This document shows, piece after piece, positions 62,172 through 64,000 of a stretch of 64,000 nucleotides of DNA. The notes under the pieces were generated by a model. It was not told the DNA's origin. It saw only the letters and a program-made list of their open reading frames with translations, and made no database searches. Source of the stretch: Bacteroidia bacterium (GTDB taxonomy: Bacteria; Bacteroidota; Bacteroidia; NS11-12g; UBA955); assembly GCA_023653095.1 (NCBI GenBank), contig JAMNXP010000001.1, positions 512,853 to 576,852 of the forward strand, written 5' to 3'. Positions within the stretch are counted from its first letter, which is position 1. Every line of letters starts with the position of its first letter. Made by a program: the position numbers and the translations under genes.

Positions 62172-64000
62172 ATGAAAAGAATTGTAACATTTACAGCCAT
62201 TGTAAGTGCATTCTTTGTTTTTTCTTGTCAATTTTTTCAATCAAACTCCAGCAGTGAGCAAACTGACTCATTGGCTTTTTGGAATCTGCATGATACCGTT
62301 GACTATGTGGGCATGAAAGAATGTCAAACCTGCCATTCCAACGTTCACGAAACCTTCATTCACACGGGAATGGGAAAAAGTTTCGGAGCTGCCACACCCG
62401 AAAAATCCAGTGCTCAGTTCCCCTTAAATGGAGAGGCAATCTTGGTATTTAAAGGCGACAAGGCATCCCCCGTGATAAAAGACCCCAAAACCAACCGTTG
62501 GTATCAAGCCTTTTGGAACAAGGATAGTTTATTTATTGCCGAACACACCCTAATGGGCGGTCAAATAGTGGGTTCAAGAAAAGAGCATATTCCTTTCATT
62601 ATTGGAAGCGGACAACACACCAACAGCCATTTCTGGCAGGACGGAAAGTACTTATACCAAGCGCCCCTCACCTATTACACTCAAAAAGGCATTTGGGATT
62701 TACCACCGGGATTCAAAGAAAACAATTCGGGATTTTCACGAAAAATTGACGTGGAATGCATGAGTTGCCACAACGCCATGCCTGCAGTGAATAAGAATTC
62801 CAAAAATTTCTTCGAAAAGATTCCCTTGGGCATTGATTGTGAACGTTGTCATGGACCGGGTGAACTGCATGTAAATCTGAAAAAACAAGGAATTCTGGTT
62901 GATACATCGAAGGAAGCTGACCGAAGCATTGTGAATCCCAAAAGACTATCGTATCAAAGGCAGGTAGACATTTGCCAAAGATGTCATTTGCAGGGGAACA
63001 ATGTTCTTAAACCCGGCAAGCACTTCGAAGACTTCAGACCCGGAATGAAGTTATCTGACGTGTTTGAAGTTTACATGCCCAAATACCAAAACAACGATTA
63101 CTTTGTCATGGCTGGGCATTCTGATAGATTTCAGCAAAGTGCTTGTTTCATCTCATCGAACCCGAAAAACACGGAGGTCTATGATAAAAAAGTGAACTTC
63201 ACTTGCATCAGTTGTCACAATCCGCACGTTAGCGTAAAAGCTACGCGTATTCAATCGTTTAACAATACCTGCAACGGTTGCCATCAAGCTGAGAGTAAAA
63301 AGAGTGAATTAAAGGGCTGTTCTCTTTCCTCGAAAAAACAAATCCACCAAAACGGCTGTGTGGGATGCCATATGCCCGGCAGCAGCGCTGAAGACATTCC
63401 TCACGTGATGGTGCATGACCACAAGATTCAGCGTCCCCAAAAAACGGGAAACCTAGATGCATCGAAGGGAGCCTTGTTGGGATTACACGCCGTAAACAAT
63501 AAAAATCCGAAATCAGCAGATCAAATTAGAGGGTACATCAGCTATTTTGAGAAGTTTGACAACAAACCTTTGTATCTGGAAAAGGCAGAGCAAATGTTAG
63601 AATCAGAAAATGAGATTGAGGCGCAAATTCATTTGAACTTTGTACAACGTAAATTTAAGGAGGTAGCAGATCTTGCAATGAAAGAAAATGATGCAATCTC
63701 TGAATTGAAAGATGCTTGGACAAACTACCGAATTGCCAAAAGTTTTGATGAGTTGAAAATGCTCAATAAAGCACTGCCTTATTACAAAAGCGCCCACGAT
63801 TTGATGAAATTAGACCTCGATTTTGGATCAGAGTACGCCAATGCATTAATACGCTCCAAGCGACTTCCGGAAGCTGAAACATTGTTAAAATCTCAGTTAA
63901 ACAGAGCTCAAAAGCATCCATTGACATGGATCAATTGGGGCAGCGTTAACTTTTTAAACAACAAATTGACTGAGGCTAAGCGGGCTTATTTAAAGGTTTT
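62172..64000 (+). CDS. Multihaem cytochrome c lipoprotein with C-terminal TPRs (3' partial)
   Basis: Open from the ATG at 62172 to the window edge (609 codons). A lipoprotein signal (MKRIVTFTAIVSAFFVFSC, Cys19) is followed by seven CxxCH haem sites: CQTCH, CMSCH, CERCH, CQRCH, CISCH, CNGCH and CVGCH. TPR-like helices occupy the last 150 visible residues. The layout matches the tetratricopeptide cytochrome c_554-type family; the enzyme or electron partner is not in view. Likely a periplasmic or surface electron-transfer protein. Confidence 0.9.
   Translation, partial: MKRIVTFTAIVSAFFVFSCQFFQSNSSSEQTDSLAFWNLHDTVDYVGMKECQTCHSNVHETFIHTGMGKSFGAATPEKSSAQFPLNGEAILVFKGDKASPVIKDPKTNRWYQAFWNKDSLFIAEHTLMGGQIVGSRKEHIPFIIGSGQHTNSHFWQDGKYLYQAPLTYYTQKGIWDLPPGFKENNSGFSRKIDVECMSCHNAMPAVNKNSKNFFEKIPLGIDCERCHGPGELHVNLKKQGILVDTSKEADRSIVNPKRLSYQRQVDICQRCHLQGNNVLKPGKHFEDFRPGMKLSDVFEVYMPKYQNNDYFVMAGHSDRFQQSACFISSNPKNTEVYDKKVNFTCISCHNPHVSVKATRIQSFNNTCNGCHQAESKKSELKGCSLSSKKQIHQNGCVGCHMPGSSAEDIPHVMVHDHKIQRPQKTGNLDASKGALLGLHAVNNKNPKSADQIRGYISYFEKFDNKPLYLEKAEQMLESENEIEAQIHLNFVQRKFKEVADLAMKENDAISELKDAWTNYRIAKSFDELKMLNKALPYYKSAHDLMKLDLDFGSEYANALIRSKRLPEAETLLKSQLNRAQKHPLTWINWGSVNFLNNKLTEAKRAYLKV

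Overview
The window is AT-rich bacterial DNA from a member of the Bacteroidota, most likely a Flavobacteriales-type organism. The evidence is two cell-surface proteins with type IX secretion sorting domains (type A at 60225-62168, type B at 28931-32638), TAnnTTTG -7 promoter boxes, almost no Shine-Dalgarno sequences, a DUF5683 protein behind ParAB, and a TonB-dependent receptor. The species cannot be named from sequence alone.

Left part (1-15.2 kb). The window opens inside a contractile injection system tape-measure gene, so an extracellular injection-system operon probably lies upstream. Next come a TPR lipoprotein, a membrane-anchored GH18-like protein that has lost the catalytic glutamate, and a small lipoprotein. 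On the minus strand follows a tightly overlapping four-gene operon (15166 down to 5710) encoding a TIR/DUF4062-like protein, an nSTAND ATPase with coiled coil and beta-propeller, a TonB-dependent receptor, and an ATP/ADP-antiporter-like (Npt) membrane protein. This combination is the best candidate here for an undescribed system.

Core part (15.2-33.8 kb). Ordinary housekeeping genes: ZIP transporter, MiaE, RpiB, TatC, FabG, AlkB-like monooxygenase, RecG, MlaE/MlaF, an extracellular solute-binding protein, ParA/ParB, DUF5683, TPR, Bax-inhibitor-1, a giant T9SS-secreted protein and a GT9 glycosyltransferase. Two intergenic gaps carry the same compound repeat (heptamers, then a GC hairpin, then 17-mers).

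Accessory part (33.8-51.5 kb). A tRNA-Met(CAT) is the integration point of two tandem islands. A 44-bp piece of the tRNA is repeated exactly at 45585 and in decayed form at 51430. Island 1 (11.7 kb) carries a PstI-type restriction-modification system with its controller. Directly downstream is a three-gene set with the layout of the Detocs defence system (large sensor kinase, lone receiver, receiver plus effector), but with a PD-(D/E)XK nuclease as effector. A nuclease-like DUF5655 gene and a rhomboid protease complete the island. Island 2 (5.8 kb) carries a Fic protein, a HipBA pair, and three single-gene units. Several of these genes are preceded by attC-like palindromic sites (CATAAC ... 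GTTATG), so parts of both islands look like integron cassettes without an integrase. The islands also share a right-end repeat of about 100 bp.

Right part (51.5-64 kb). A YhcG-type nuclease gene, then core genes: a beta-CASP metallo-hydrolase, a secreted alpha/beta hydrolase, PdxA, a tandem double D-Ala-D-Ala ligase, a PASTA protein, a T9SS-secreted protein, and a multihaem cytochrome c lipoprotein with TPRs that runs off the end. Several genes (rpiB, fabG, recG, ddl, the TIR gene) have a -7 box only 4-7 nt before the start codon, which suggests leaderless mRNAs.
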